Source: an uncultured Saprospiraceae bacterium (GTDB lineage Bacteria > Bacteroidota > Bacteroidia > Chitinophagales > Saprospiraceae). Taken from it: a stretch of 64,000 nucleotides of DNA. The DNA lies in the NCBI GenBank assembly GCA_937926205.1, contig CALEYL010000075.1, positions 210,766-274,765 of the forward strand, given 5' to 3'. How positions within the stretch are numbered: position 1 is the stretch's first letter; every line of letters starts with the position of its first letter. The translations under genes were made by a program, and so were the position numbers. Of this stretch, positions 43,799 to 51,881 are shown piece after piece. The notes under the pieces were generated by a model that was not told where the DNA came from, searched no databases, and saw nothing but the letters and a program-made list of their open reading frames with translations.

Positions 43799-44847
43799 CT
43801 TACGTAAGACCAACGTTCCGGAATCCGCATTTGCCGACCAATGAACTTGGATATACCCAGAAAGACTACGAAGGCGCGCTTTCTACACTTTGTGCAGGCT
43901 GCGGCCACGATTCCATCAGCGGCGCCATCGTTCAGGCTTGCTATGAACTGGCCATCGAACCGCATCGCGTAGCAAAACTGTCGGGCATAGGCTGTTCTTC
44001 TAAAACACCGGCTTATTTTTTAAGCAATTCGCACGGTTTCAACTCGGTACACGGGCGCATGCCTTCCGTGGCAACCGGCGCTTATTTAGCCAACCGCGAC
44101 CTCGTCTACTTTGGTGTTTCCGGTGATGGCGATTCGGCCTCCATTGGCATGGGGCAATTCGTACACGCCATCCGCCGCAACCTGAACATCGTTTATGTCG
44201 TCATGAACAATGGTTGCTACGGACTAACCAAAGGCCAGGATTCTGCCACAGCTGATGCCGGTTCGAAAAGCAAAGCCGGGCATGTGAATTTATTTCAGGC
44301 CATCGATCTGGCAGGACTGGCACTCGAATTGGGCGCCAGCTTTGTTGCGCGCAGTTTTTCAGGCGACAAAACCCAGTTGATTCCGCTGCTCAAAGCAGCA
44401 CTGGCACACCCCGGGTTTGCGTTCATTGACGTCATTTCGCCTTGCGTGACCTTTAACAACAATGTGGGTTCGACCAAATCCTACGATTATGTGCGGGAGC
44501 ACATGGAAGCTACGGCAACCATGGATTTTGTGCCCATCAAAGAAGCCATCACGACACAATACGACGCCGGAAGCAGCAAAGACATTACCCTGCACGATGA
44601 TTCAATGATCCGTTTGCACAAACTGGCAACAGATTGGGATCCGCAAGACCGGCAATCGGCCATGAACGCCATACACCACGCCCGGGCAAAAGGTGAAATC
44701 CTGACCGGCCTGATCTATATTGACGAAGGGCTGCAAGACTTACACGAAGTCATTCAAACCGCTAAGCAACCACTGAACGCCATTGGTAAAGAGGTGCTGT
44801 GCCCGGGGTCGAAGGCGCTGGAGACATTGAATGAAGGATTCAGATAA
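43795..44847 (+). CDS. korB: 2-oxoacid:ferredoxin oxidoreductase beta subunit
   Basis: 350 residues, the TPP-binding catalytic partner of the alpha subunit. STLCAGCGHDSISGAIVQAC holds Fe-S cysteines, VAKLSGIGCSSKTPAYF another, and the TPP motif is GVSGDGDSASIGMGQFVHAIRRNLNIVYVVMNNGCYGLTKGQ. The FIDVISPCVTFNNN signature marks the beta family. ATGA overlap with the alpha gene implies 1:1 synthesis. Confidence 0.9.
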   Translation: MTYVRPTFRNPHLPTNELGYTQKDYEGALSTLCAGCGHDSISGAIVQACYELAIEPHRVAKLSGIGCSSKTPAYFLSNSHGFNSVHGRMPSVATGAYLANRDLVYFGVSGDGDSASIGMGQFVHAIRRNLNIVYVVMNNGCYGLTKGQDSATADAGSKSKAGHVNLFQAIDLAGLALELGASFVARSFSGDKTQLIPLLKAALAHPGFAFIDVISPCVTFNNNVGSTKSYDYVREHMEATATMDFVPIKEAITTQYDAGSSKDITLHDDSMIRLHKLATDWDPQDRQSAMNAIHHARAKGEILTGLIYIDEGLQDLHEVIQTAKQPLNAIGKEVLCPGSKALETLNEGFR

Positions 44848-44857
44848 ACAGCTGCAT

Positions 44858-45292
44858 TCAATCCAATCTAAAATGGTCAGGATTAAGGCGGTGTTTATGC
44901 CTTTCGTACCAATCGCCCCAGAAAGAAAAGCCCAACTCAGGAAGACCTTCCAGGGGACGGTTGTAGATGTATGTCTGGCAATCGATGTCCCCCTCAGTCG
45001 TTTCAACGGGCACTGAAAAGCGCAGGTATTCGCTTTGTTCCGGACTTTCAGGATAAAAAGCTTCGTACGCATCGAGCCTTTCAAAGACGGATTGGGCATC
45101 GGCCAACTCAAAAACATGGCCCCTCACCCACTTCTCCTGCCCCGGCAAATAAACCAGTCCCGGGTAGCCCCCCAGATCGTACAGGCAGCCCGGCAGGCGC
45201 CCCTCGCACAGAAACCGGGCGTTTTGCTCCAGGTAAGCTGCCATTGGAAAAGGCATGCCACGCATCAGGGTGCCGTAGACAAACAACTTCAC
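44858..45292 (-). CDS. Gamma-glutamylcyclotransferase-like protein
   Basis: 144 residues of the AIG2/GGCT fold: N-terminal LFVYGTLMRGMPFP with the substrate loop YGTL, then GRLPGCLYDLGGYPGLVY and the catalytic Glu region FERLDAYEAFYPE. The family opens gamma-glutamyl amines to 5-oxoproline (GGCT, GGACT). It starts at GTG in a GTGA overlap with nspC, so the two are coupled; the pairing suggests a role on gamma-glutamyl-polyamines, as inference. Confidence 0.82.
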   Translation of the reverse strand: MKLFVYGTLMRGMPFPMAAYLEQNARFLCEGRLPGCLYDLGGYPGLVYLPGQEKWVRGHVFELADAQSVFERLDAYEAFYPESPEQSEYLRFSVPVETTEGDIDCQTYIYNRPLEGLPELGFSFWGDWYERHKHRLNPDHFRLD

Positions 45293-46431
45293 GACAACCT
45301 CCTTTTGTAATCCTCATAAGTGAATCGCCGGACCACTTCCAGGGTATCGTTCTCATGCCAGATGCTGATATCGGGATGCTTTACGCCATTAAACATGCTG
45401 GTTTTCACCATGGTGTAATGGATCATGTCTTCAAACACGATGCAGTCTCCCGGTTTTAATTCGCGGTCAAAGGAATAGGCTTGCATGTAATCTCCCGCCA
45501 GGCAACTAACCCCTCCGATGCGGTAGGTGGGTTTCCCTTCAACCGGTTCTGCGCTGGCTCCTATGATGCGGGGTCGATAGGGCATTTCCAGCGTATCCGG
45601 CATGTGAGCGGTAAAAGATACATCTACAATCGCCGTCCGGACGCCGCAGCTTTCGATGATGTCCAGAACAGTAGAGACCAAAACGCCTGTCTCCCAGGCG
45701 ATAGCGCTGCCGGGTTCAAGAATTACTTCAAGGCCGTGGCGTTCGCGAAAACGGCGTAGCAAACCAATGAGATGGTCGATGTCGTACCCTTTTCGGGTCA
45801 TCAGATGGCCGCCTCCAAAGTTAACCCACTTCAGTTGGGGAAAAAATCCGGCAAAACGCGCTTCAAATGCCTCGAGGGCTTTTTCCAGCGCATAAGAAGA
45901 CGATTCGCACAAGGTATGAAAATGCAGGCCTTCTATCCCTTCCGGTAAACCCTCGCCAAAAGCATCGACCATTTCGCCAAGCCGGGAGCCCGGGGCTGCC
46001 GGGTTGTACAATTCCACCTCGACTTCTGAATACTCCGGGTTGACGCGGAGTCCGGCAGAAACGGGCTCGGGAGCGTTTTTTAAGGCCTCGCGGTAAAGCT
46101 GGTATTGTGCGATGGAGTTGAACGTAATGTGGCTGCTGTAACGCAGGGTTTCTTCGAATTCATCAGGCAGATATGCCGGCGAATAGGTGTGGGCTTTCAC
46201 CCCCATTTCTTCATAAATCAGACGGGCTTCGTTCAGGGAACTGGCGGTGGCGCCTTTCAGGTATTGGCCCACCATGGGAAAAACGCGCCACATGGCAAAG
46301 CCTTTCAGGGCCAGGATAATGTTGACCCCGGCTTGCTCCTGGACGCCTCGAATCAATTCCAGGTTTTGCCGCAGCAGTTTCATATCCAGCACATAAGCCG
46401 GAGAAGGTATTTTTTCGTAGGGAATTGGCAT
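45289..46431 (-). CDS. nspC: Carboxynorspermidine decarboxylase
   Basis: PLP fold-III decarboxylase, last step of the carboxyspermidine/carboxynorspermidine polyamine pathway. The PLP lysine lies in IILALKGFAMWRVFP; LHFHTLCESSSYALEKALEAF, KWVNFGGGHLMTRKGYD and LEPGSAIAWETGVLV give the family phosphate and dimer motifs, and VSCLAGDYMQAYSF the catalytic Cys. 380 residues, normal length. No carboxynorspermidine dehydrogenase gene is adjacent; the arginine decarboxylase at 29.6-31.0 kb is the other polyamine gene here. Confidence 0.92.
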   Translation of the reverse strand: MPIPYEKIPSPAYVLDMKLLRQNLELIRGVQEQAGVNIILALKGFAMWRVFPMVGQYLKGATASSLNEARLIYEEMGVKAHTYSPAYLPDEFEETLRYSSHITFNSIAQYQLYREALKNAPEPVSAGLRVNPEYSEVEVELYNPAAPGSRLGEMVDAFGEGLPEGIEGLHFHTLCESSSYALEKALEAFEARFAGFFPQLKWVNFGGGHLMTRKGYDIDHLIGLLRRFRERHGLEVILEPGSAIAWETGVLVSTVLDIIESCGVRTAIVDVSFTAHMPDTLEMPYRPRIIGASAEPVEGKPTYRIGGVSCLAGDYMQAYSFDRELKPGDCIVFEDMIHYTMVKTSMFNGVKHPDISIWHENDTLEVVRRFTYEDYKRRLS

Positions 46432-46611
46432 GGTTGTATTCGTCTATTCAGCATCAATTAAATTACAAAAAGCGACTGCTTTCTGGTGGAAGTTTCCATC
46501 GTCCGCAAAGCTACAGCTATAGCGTTAATTATACTCCTTTAGCATAGCGTTATCCAACGCATTTCATGTAAGCTTCAAAAAATAGGTATCCAGGTGTAGC
46601 ACCCCCAAACA

Positions 46612-47150
46612 AGCCAGGCTTTTGCTCAGTGCATCTGCCTGAATTCTTGCTGAAGCCTAACCGACAGGTCTTTACTCCTGATTTTATCTTACTTTTTGTC
46701 CCGCCCAAAAAGTAAGCAAAAAGGCTCGTTGCCATAAGGCGCCTTTGTTTTCAGGCTGAGTGGGAGGAACCATTAACGATTTGATCTATTATCTGGTTTC
46801 AGGTTGGCTCCTCGGCTCGCCGCTGATTTTTGCCTGGTTTCAGAGTCCGATCTCATTGGGTATTTACGTCTGTTCTTTGCTCCAAAATCCTGCAGATTTA
46901 TGAAAGGCAAAAAAAGGCGCCCTTTCTCCCAAAGGCCAGCCCACCGCGAGCCGATACGCCCATCGGGGCGCTGTATGGCAACAGGTCCACAACGAACACT
47001 AGTGTTTCTGACAATCAGCTGTCCGCACGTTTGCATATGACATTCTAAGAGCTCATTATCAAAAGGGAGTCGAGTCGGGAACTGCTTCTTGTTTACAAAA
47101 CCCTCACTCATTTATTCCACTGCGAGTGTGGCTTGTCTACCGAAGAGGTA
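46612..47150. repeat. Dispersed repeat, copy 1
   Basis: About 0.54 kb shared with 63336-63930 (copy 2, roughly three-quarters identical by eye) and with 55171-55420 (copy 3, internally deleted). Shared landmarks include GCTTGCTGAAGC, GATTTTATCTTACTTTTTG, AAAAGGCTCGTTGCCATAAG, CTCGGCTCGCCGCTGA, GGGGCGCTGTATGGC and CAGCTGNTTGTCAGAAA-type ends. Frames differ between copies, so it is not coding. The rest of the 850-base gap (46432-46611, 47151-47281) shows no gene. Confidence 0.8.
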
Positions 47151-47281
47151 GGTGACAAACTATTAATTGAGAATTGAAATGTCTATCATTGAGTAAACTC
47201 TAAGTATACCACACTGCTCATAAAAATAGGTACAATTGCATGGCTTCAAAGCCTTTTAATGCAAAATTTCAAAGAGGGAAA

Positions 47282-48211
47282 TTATGCCAAGGAAGTCCTC
47301 CCAAAACTCACCGCCACCTGCCCCGCCAGGCGCGCATTGTTCAGCGCCAGTTCAATGTTGGCATTCAGGCTTTTGCCCGCAGTAAGCTCCGAAATGCGCG
47401 CCAGCAGAAAAGGCGTAATGGCTTTGCCCCGAATGCCCTGATTATCGGCTTCCTCCAAAGCTTGTTTGGTGGCACTTTCAATTTCCCGGCCATCGGCTTC
47501 CACTATGGCAGGAATCGGGTTGGCGATCACGACCCCGCCGCGAAGTCCGAGGTCCCACTTCGCATGCAGCAAGGCTGCAACTTTCTGTGGCGTATCTACC
47601 TGATAATCTGTTCGGAAGCCACTGCTCCGGGTATAAAACGCCGGAAATTCGGGGGTTTGGTAACCGACTACCGGCACCCCCATGGTTTCCAGATATTCGA
47701 GGGTCAACCCAATATCGAGGATGGATTTTACGCCCGCACAAACAACCGCCACATTGGTTTGCGCCAGTTCCTGCAAATCGGCAGAAACATCCATCGTGAG
47801 TGCTGCGCCGCGGTGTACGCCGCCAATACCTCCTGTCGCAAAAATGCGGATGCCCGCCAGGTCGGCCGCAATCATAGTAGATGCAACTGTCGTGGCGCCA
47901 TCTTTGCCTTCTGCCATCAAAAACGGGAGGTCACGTCGACTGGCCTTTGAAATTTGCGCGCCATTGCGGGCAAGGTATTCCAGATCGGCAGGTTCCAGCC
48001 CTACCGCAATTTTACCCCCAAGAATGGCAATGGTAGCCGGAATAGCGCCTGCTTCCAGCACCGATTTTTCCATGCGTTGCGCTGTTTCAAGGTTGTGCGG
48101 CCAGGGCATGCCATGTGCAACGAGGGTTGATTCCAGGGCAACTACCGGCTTGCTGGCGGCCAGGGCTTCCCGGACATGCTCAGAATACTGAAGGTATTGA
48201 TGTAAAGACAT
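47282..48211 (-). CDS. psuG: Pseudouridine-5'-phosphate glycosidase
   Basis: Splits pseudouridine-5'-phosphate to uracil and ribose-5-phosphate. Diagnostic stretches: KPVVALESTLVAHGMPWPHN at the N-terminus, ATTVASTMIAADLAGIRIFATGGIGGVHRG (catalytic Lys/Gly loop), LRGGVVIANPIPA and NIELALNNARLAGQVAV. The start was moved from 48295 to the ATG at 48211 (MSLHQYLQYSE), which matches family length (309 residues). No psuK kinase is adjacent. Confidence 0.92.
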   Translation of the reverse strand: MSLHQYLQYSEHVREALAASKPVVALESTLVAHGMPWPHNLETAQRMEKSVLEAGAIPATIAILGGKIAVGLEPADLEYLARNGAQISKASRRDLPFLMAEGKDGATTVASTMIAADLAGIRIFATGGIGGVHRGAALTMDVSADLQELAQTNVAVVCAGVKSILDIGLTLEYLETMGVPVVGYQTPEFPAFYTRSSGFRTDYQVDTPQKVAALLHAKWDLGLRGGVVIANPIPAIVEADGREIESATKQALEEADNQGIRGKAITPFLLARISELTAGKSLNANIELALNNARLAGQVAVSFGRTSLA

Positions 48212-48313
48212 AAAGGCTTTTTTATGATACAGGCCTGGTGTTGAGTAAAGCGTCGAGTATTTGAAATAGCTGAACTTTATCAACACCAATAACAATCATT
48301 ATACAAATGCACC

Positions 48314-48349
48314 ATTTCAACCAATTCAACCATTTCAACTCATTCAACC
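48314..48349. repeat. Nonamer array after the glycosyltransferase stop
   Basis: Four nine-base units (ATTTCAACC, AATTCAACC, ATTTCAACT, CATTCAACC). On the minus strand the words are GGTTGAAAT-like, kin to the GGTTGAT heptamers but with period 9. Nineteen bases after the stop of the gene at 48369. Confidence 0.7.
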
Positions 48350-48368
48350 AATCCCCCCCTTTCATCCC

Positions 48369-49520
48369 TCATTTCACCGAGCGCCCTTTCCAGGAATACC
48401 GTTTCCGGAACATCGACGCCACGCCGATGAAGGCAATATAGGCAATGTGCAGCAACTGGGAAGGCCAAAAAGAGCGAAGCAGGTCGCGGCGGCCGAAGTG
48501 CCGGCATGCGGTCGACAAAAGCGCATAATCCGCAGCCGATTTGAAGGCAAAAAGCAATAAACCTGCATAAAGAAACCCCGTTCCAAAAACAAGGGCAAAA
48601 ACCGGGCTGAGTATAATGGCCCAGCACAGCAAAAACACCACGCTCAGCGTCCAGAGTAAATCCGGGCTTCGGAAAGCGGCAGACTTCGAGGCCCAACGCA
48701 GCCGCTGGCTTAAAAATTCAGGAAGGGTGCTTTTAGCGCGGGTCCGGACAAGCGCCCCGGCATTTTTTACAAACCGGATGTGGTCAGGAGGATATTGTTT
48801 TGTTATTTTCTGTAGCAAAAGCATGTCATCGCCGGATGCGAGGTGGTCGATTCCGGAAAAACCGCCAACAGCTTCAAAAACGGCTTTGGGATAAGCCAGG
48901 TTGGCGCCGTTGGAAAGGTTTGCCTGCCCGCGCCGGATCGCCGCACCGGTCAGGATCATCATGCCGAGGTAATCCAGTGACTGAAAGCGTTCCAACAGGT
49001 TTTGTTCTTCACAGAACCCAACTGGTCCGGCAATAAACACGGCCTGGTTTTCCTGATATTCGGCGGCAAACATGCTCAGCCAACATTCCGGCAGCACGCA
49101 ATCGGCATCCGTCGTAGCGATCAAAGTTCCGGAAGCAGCGGCGATGCCCGTTTCAAGCGCCTTCTTTTTGAAGGCATTCCCCCTTTCCTCCGACATAAAA
49201 TTGCGAAGCTCCAGCAAACGCACGCGCGGGTCTTTGCATTGCAGAACGAGGTCGGGCGTACCATCGGTTGAAAAGTCGTCAACGACAATCACTTCCATTT
49301 CCCCGGGTGGATACGACTGATTCAAAAGGGATTGCAGGCAGGCGCCGATGTTTCGGGCTTCATTCCGCGCCGGGATGACGACTGATATTCGCGTGGATAT
49401 TCTGAAATCCGGGACTGGCTCATATCCGGGCAATTGTTGCCAGTTCCGGAGGTTGCGTGCAATTTCAAAAACGTAAGCGAGCGCCAGGAAAAGCCCGGCT
49501 GAACAGATAAGCCATAGCAT
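48369..49520 (-). CDS. Family 2 glycosyltransferase, membrane bound
   Basis: About 383 residues. An N-terminal membrane helix (MLWLICSAGLFLALAYVFEIA) precedes a GT-A domain: RISVVIPARNEARNIGACLQSLLNQ, VIVVDDFSTDGT, the DXD-like ATTDADCVLPECWL, and ASGDDMLLLQK with the QXXRW-like SQRLRWASKS. Two to three C-terminal helices follow. The start is ATG 49520, or TTG 49532 which overlaps the upstream stop by four bases. Likely adds sugars to a lipid or envelope polymer. Confidence 0.82.
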   Translation of the reverse strand: MLWLICSAGLFLALAYVFEIARNLRNWQQLPGYEPVPDFRISTRISVVIPARNEARNIGACLQSLLNQSYPPGEMEVIVVDDFSTDGTPDLVLQCKDPRVRLLELRNFMSEERGNAFKKKALETGIAAASGTLIATTDADCVLPECWLSMFAAEYQENQAVFIAGPVGFCEEQNLLERFQSLDYLGMMILTGAAIRRGQANLSNGANLAYPKAVFEAVGGFSGIDHLASGDDMLLLQKITKQYPPDHIRFVKNAGALVRTRAKSTLPEFLSQRLRWASKSAAFRSPDLLWTLSVVFLLCWAIILSPVFALVFGTGFLYAGLLLFAFKSAADYALLSTACRHFGRRDLLRSFWPSQLLHIAYIAFIGVASMFRKRYSWKGRSVK

Positions 49521-49528
49521 GAAAGCGG

Positions 49529-49978
49529 TCAAACGGTCATGTCATCTTCATCCTGGCGGCGACGGGGTTCCATTTCCGGAAACTCGAGCGGCCGGCTGTC
49601 CATCTCTTCATAATCGATCAGATCGCCTTCCCGAAAACGGCGTTGTTCTTCTCTGGCGCCTTTTGTTTTTTTAGACAACCAGGCTTTTCCAAGCAAATAA
49701 GCGCTTACAAAAGGGAAAAGCAGGAGCGACGCCACGATGGCCAGTACGCCGGAAGCCGTGTTGCGTTTCACCAGGTTGATGAGCCATTGCCCATAGCCAA
49801 GCACCGTTTTGTAATCAAGTGCAATCGCTGCAATAAACATCAGGGGGGAAAGCAGGTATAACAATTTGAGAATAAACCGGGCAATGATGAAAAGACCTAT
49901 AAAAAAGACGATCATAACCACGACCCCCGTAATCGATCGGGTCATGTTGTCGCCATTATTTCCTTGCTGGTATGCCAT
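49529..49978 (-). CDS. Small membrane protein, hypothetical
   Basis: 149 residues, three hydrophobic segments (about 14-38, 40-55, 74-98) and a strongly acidic tail (FREGDLIDYEEMDSRPLEFPEMEPRRRQDEDDMTV). No family recognised. A perfect -7 box lies 25 bases upstream and the gene is coupled to the glycosyltransferase, so the two are probably one operon. Confidence 0.7.
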   Translation of the reverse strand: MAYQQGNNGDNMTRSITGVVVMIVFFIGLFIIARFILKLLYLLSPLMFIAAIALDYKTVLGYGQWLINLVKRNTASGVLAIVASLLLFPFVSAYLLGKAWLSKKTKGAREEQRRFREGDLIDYEEMDSRPLEFPEMEPRRRQDEDDMTV

Positions 49979-50002
49979 TGTGATTCAATTTTTATTCAAA
50001 TT

Positions 50003-50010
50003 CAAAAATA
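50003..50010 (-). promoter_or_regulatory. -7 promoter box of the 149-residue gene
   Basis: TATTTTTG on the minus strand, 25 bases before the start at 49978. Confidence 0.55.
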
Positions 50011-50122
50011 CGAAGAATAAACAAGCCCCATACCGGTTTAATAGACAATCGATCGTTTTCATTCGTCAAGCATCACGCTACATCGATAAAACAGAATCTT
50101 TGCATTTACCAATGTTTCACCC

Positions 50123-50130
50123 TATTTTTG
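50123..50130 (+). promoter_or_regulatory. -7 (and possible -33) promoter of the TlpA-like gene
   Basis: TATTTTTG perfect, 16 bases before the ATG at 50147; TTG at 50100-50102 gives a 20-base spacing that fits the Bacteroidota -33 element. Confidence 0.6.
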
Positions 50131-50146
50131 CGACAAAATTTGTGCT

Positions 50147-51496
50147 ATGAAAGTTTTTGGTTTGAGTTTTTTCGCTTTGCTGCTGGTGCTGGCCCCACAA
50201 AATAAAGAAACGGTAACAGTCACCTGCAAAATCCAGAATTGCGGCAATACCTTGAAATTGTTTCAATTTAATGGGGTGTATTTCAAAGAGGTACAATCTG
50301 TAGTTGCCTCTAATCCTGATACTTACGAATTTCAGGTTCCGAAATCCGGACAGAGTTTCTATTACATCGGCAATGACCCAAGCCAGTTGCTTCCCGTTAT
50401 TCTGGGCAGCGAAAGCGGCGTAACCGTTACCGGAAACTGCGTCGGGATGCGCAGTGCCAAAATTGAGGGCTCAAAAATAAATGCCGGTTACGACAAACTG
50501 AAAAGTGAAATCAACAGCCTGCGCGATCGCAGTAATTTTTTCAACCGGCAGTTGCAGAATGCAGAAAGCAACTCTGCCGAAGAAAAAGAGCTGTCCCAAA
50601 AATTAAAAAGCTTAGACGACCGGAAACTCTTTTTGCTGGACTCACTCAAAAAAGCTGACCCGTTCCTGGCACGCATTACCGCACTGAATACTTATCTGAG
50701 CTTTCCCCATTTTGGCAAAGCATATCCGGATGAACTCTCTTATTTCGCAAGCGAATATTTCCGCTATGCCGATTTCAAAGACGCCGGATACAACCAGCTT
50801 CCCTGGGTATATGAGGCTTTTAAAAGCTATACCAGTACTTTGGTTGCCGCTCAGACACCTTCAGCCCAATTGCGCACTTACGTTGAAAAAGCCATTTCTG
50901 CCATTCCAAAAGGTTCTGATGCTCACAAAATGGCATTGAGCGGCGTCATCAACATCCTGCAACAGCAAAACAATCCGGAGTTTGTCTATTTCGGCGAACT
51001 GTTCATTGCCAATTTTAAAGCCAAAGACCCCGGCGTTGTGGCTACGCTGGAAACCGAACTGGATCGCAAAAGAGCCTTTGTAGAAGGTGCAAAGGCGCCG
51101 GATTTCACACAACCTACCCCCGACGACAAAACAAAAAGCCTGAGCAGCCTTCGTGGCAAAATTGTACTTGTTGACTTCTGGGCAAGCTGGTGCGGACCTT
51201 GCCGTCGTGAAAACCCGGCTGTTGTCAAACTCTACGAAACTTACAAAAGCAAAGGCTTCGACATCCTTGGTGTCAGCCTCGACCGCGATAAAGAAAGGTG
51301 GCTGCAGGCCATCGAGCAGGACGGCCTGGTCTGGAATCACGTCAGCGATCTGAAAGGATGGCAAAATGAGGTGGCTCAAAAATACGGGGTATCTTCTATT
51401 CCGCACACGGTGCTTGTTGATCGGGAAGGCCGCATCATTGCAAGGGGACTTCGCGGACCGGCGCTGGAAGAAAAGCTGAAGGAATTGTTTCAGTAA
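50147..51496 (+). CDS. Secreted TlpA/ResA-like thioredoxin-fold protein
   Basis: 449 residues. Signal peptide MKVFGLSFFALLLVLAPQ, then an N-terminal beta domain to about residue 110 (VTVTCKIQNCGNTLKLFQFNG), a helical coiled middle part, and a thioredoxin domain in the last 145 residues. The active site is WASWCGPCRRENPAVV (CGPC), with the cis-Pro in YGVSSIPHTVLVDREG. This DUF4369-like plus TlpA architecture is common in Bacteroidota periplasm, where such proteins reduce disulfides of cytochrome or other envelope proteins. Confidence 0.87.
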   Translation: MKVFGLSFFALLLVLAPQNKETVTVTCKIQNCGNTLKLFQFNGVYFKEVQSVVASNPDTYEFQVPKSGQSFYYIGNDPSQLLPVILGSESGVTVTGNCVGMRSAKIEGSKINAGYDKLKSEINSLRDRSNFFNRQLQNAESNSAEEKELSQKLKSLDDRKLFLLDSLKKADPFLARITALNTYLSFPHFGKAYPDELSYFASEYFRYADFKDAGYNQLPWVYEAFKSYTSTLVAAQTPSAQLRTYVEKAISAIPKGSDAHKMALSGVINILQQQNNPEFVYFGELFIANFKAKDPGVVATLETELDRKRAFVEGAKAPDFTQPTPDDKTKSLSSLRGKIVLVDFWASWCGPCRRENPAVVKLYETYKSKGFDILGVSLDRDKERWLQAIEQDGLVWNHVSDLKGWQNEVAQKYGVSSIPHTVLVDREGRIIARGLRGPALEEKLKELFQ

Positions 51497-51534
51497 ACAT
51501 CTCCAATCCATAGTGGGCTCTACCAGTAATCGGC

Positions 51535-51645
51535 CCGATAATCAGTGTTATCGTTGTGATCTCCGTCATCAGCGTTCCTAAACACAACCGGAACGCTGAT
51601 GACGCTAATGACGCGGACAACACGGATGAAGACGCCGTCCATACG
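51535..51645. repeat. Hairpin and nonamer repeat in the TlpA downstream gap
   Basis: GTCATCAGCGTTCC (51565-51578) pairs perfectly with GGAACGCTGATGAC (51590-51603) around an 11-base loop. The right arm opens a nine-base series CGCTGATGA, CGCTAATGA, CGCGGACAA, CACGGATGA. A smaller hairpin CGATAA-TCAGTG-TTATCG lies just upstream. No T-run, so not a clear terminator. The remainder of the 385-base gap to 51881 shows no gene. Confidence 0.7.
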
Positions 51646-51881
51646 GCTGATGTTGGAATCGATAGCGATGGAATAACCATCTAAAGAATCAATCAGGCCG
51701 GACGATCACGAATATTCTGCTCCTCGTGTAACGAAAACGCCCGTTTTACGTTAAGGAGGCATCTTATTACTCATTTTTTCTGCCAACGAAATATTAGAAT
51801 TACCCGGAATTGCGTTGCCATTCCGATCATCTCTTATTTCGGCATTCCCGCGATCTGGTAACGAATAATTACATTGAAACC

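Noticed and set aside
46773..47111. 112-residue minus-strand ORF (MSEGFVNKKQF...) and overlapping plus-strand ORFs in the dispersed repeat
   Set aside because: The homologous stretch in copy 2 is broken by stops and indels not divisible by three; no frame is conserved.
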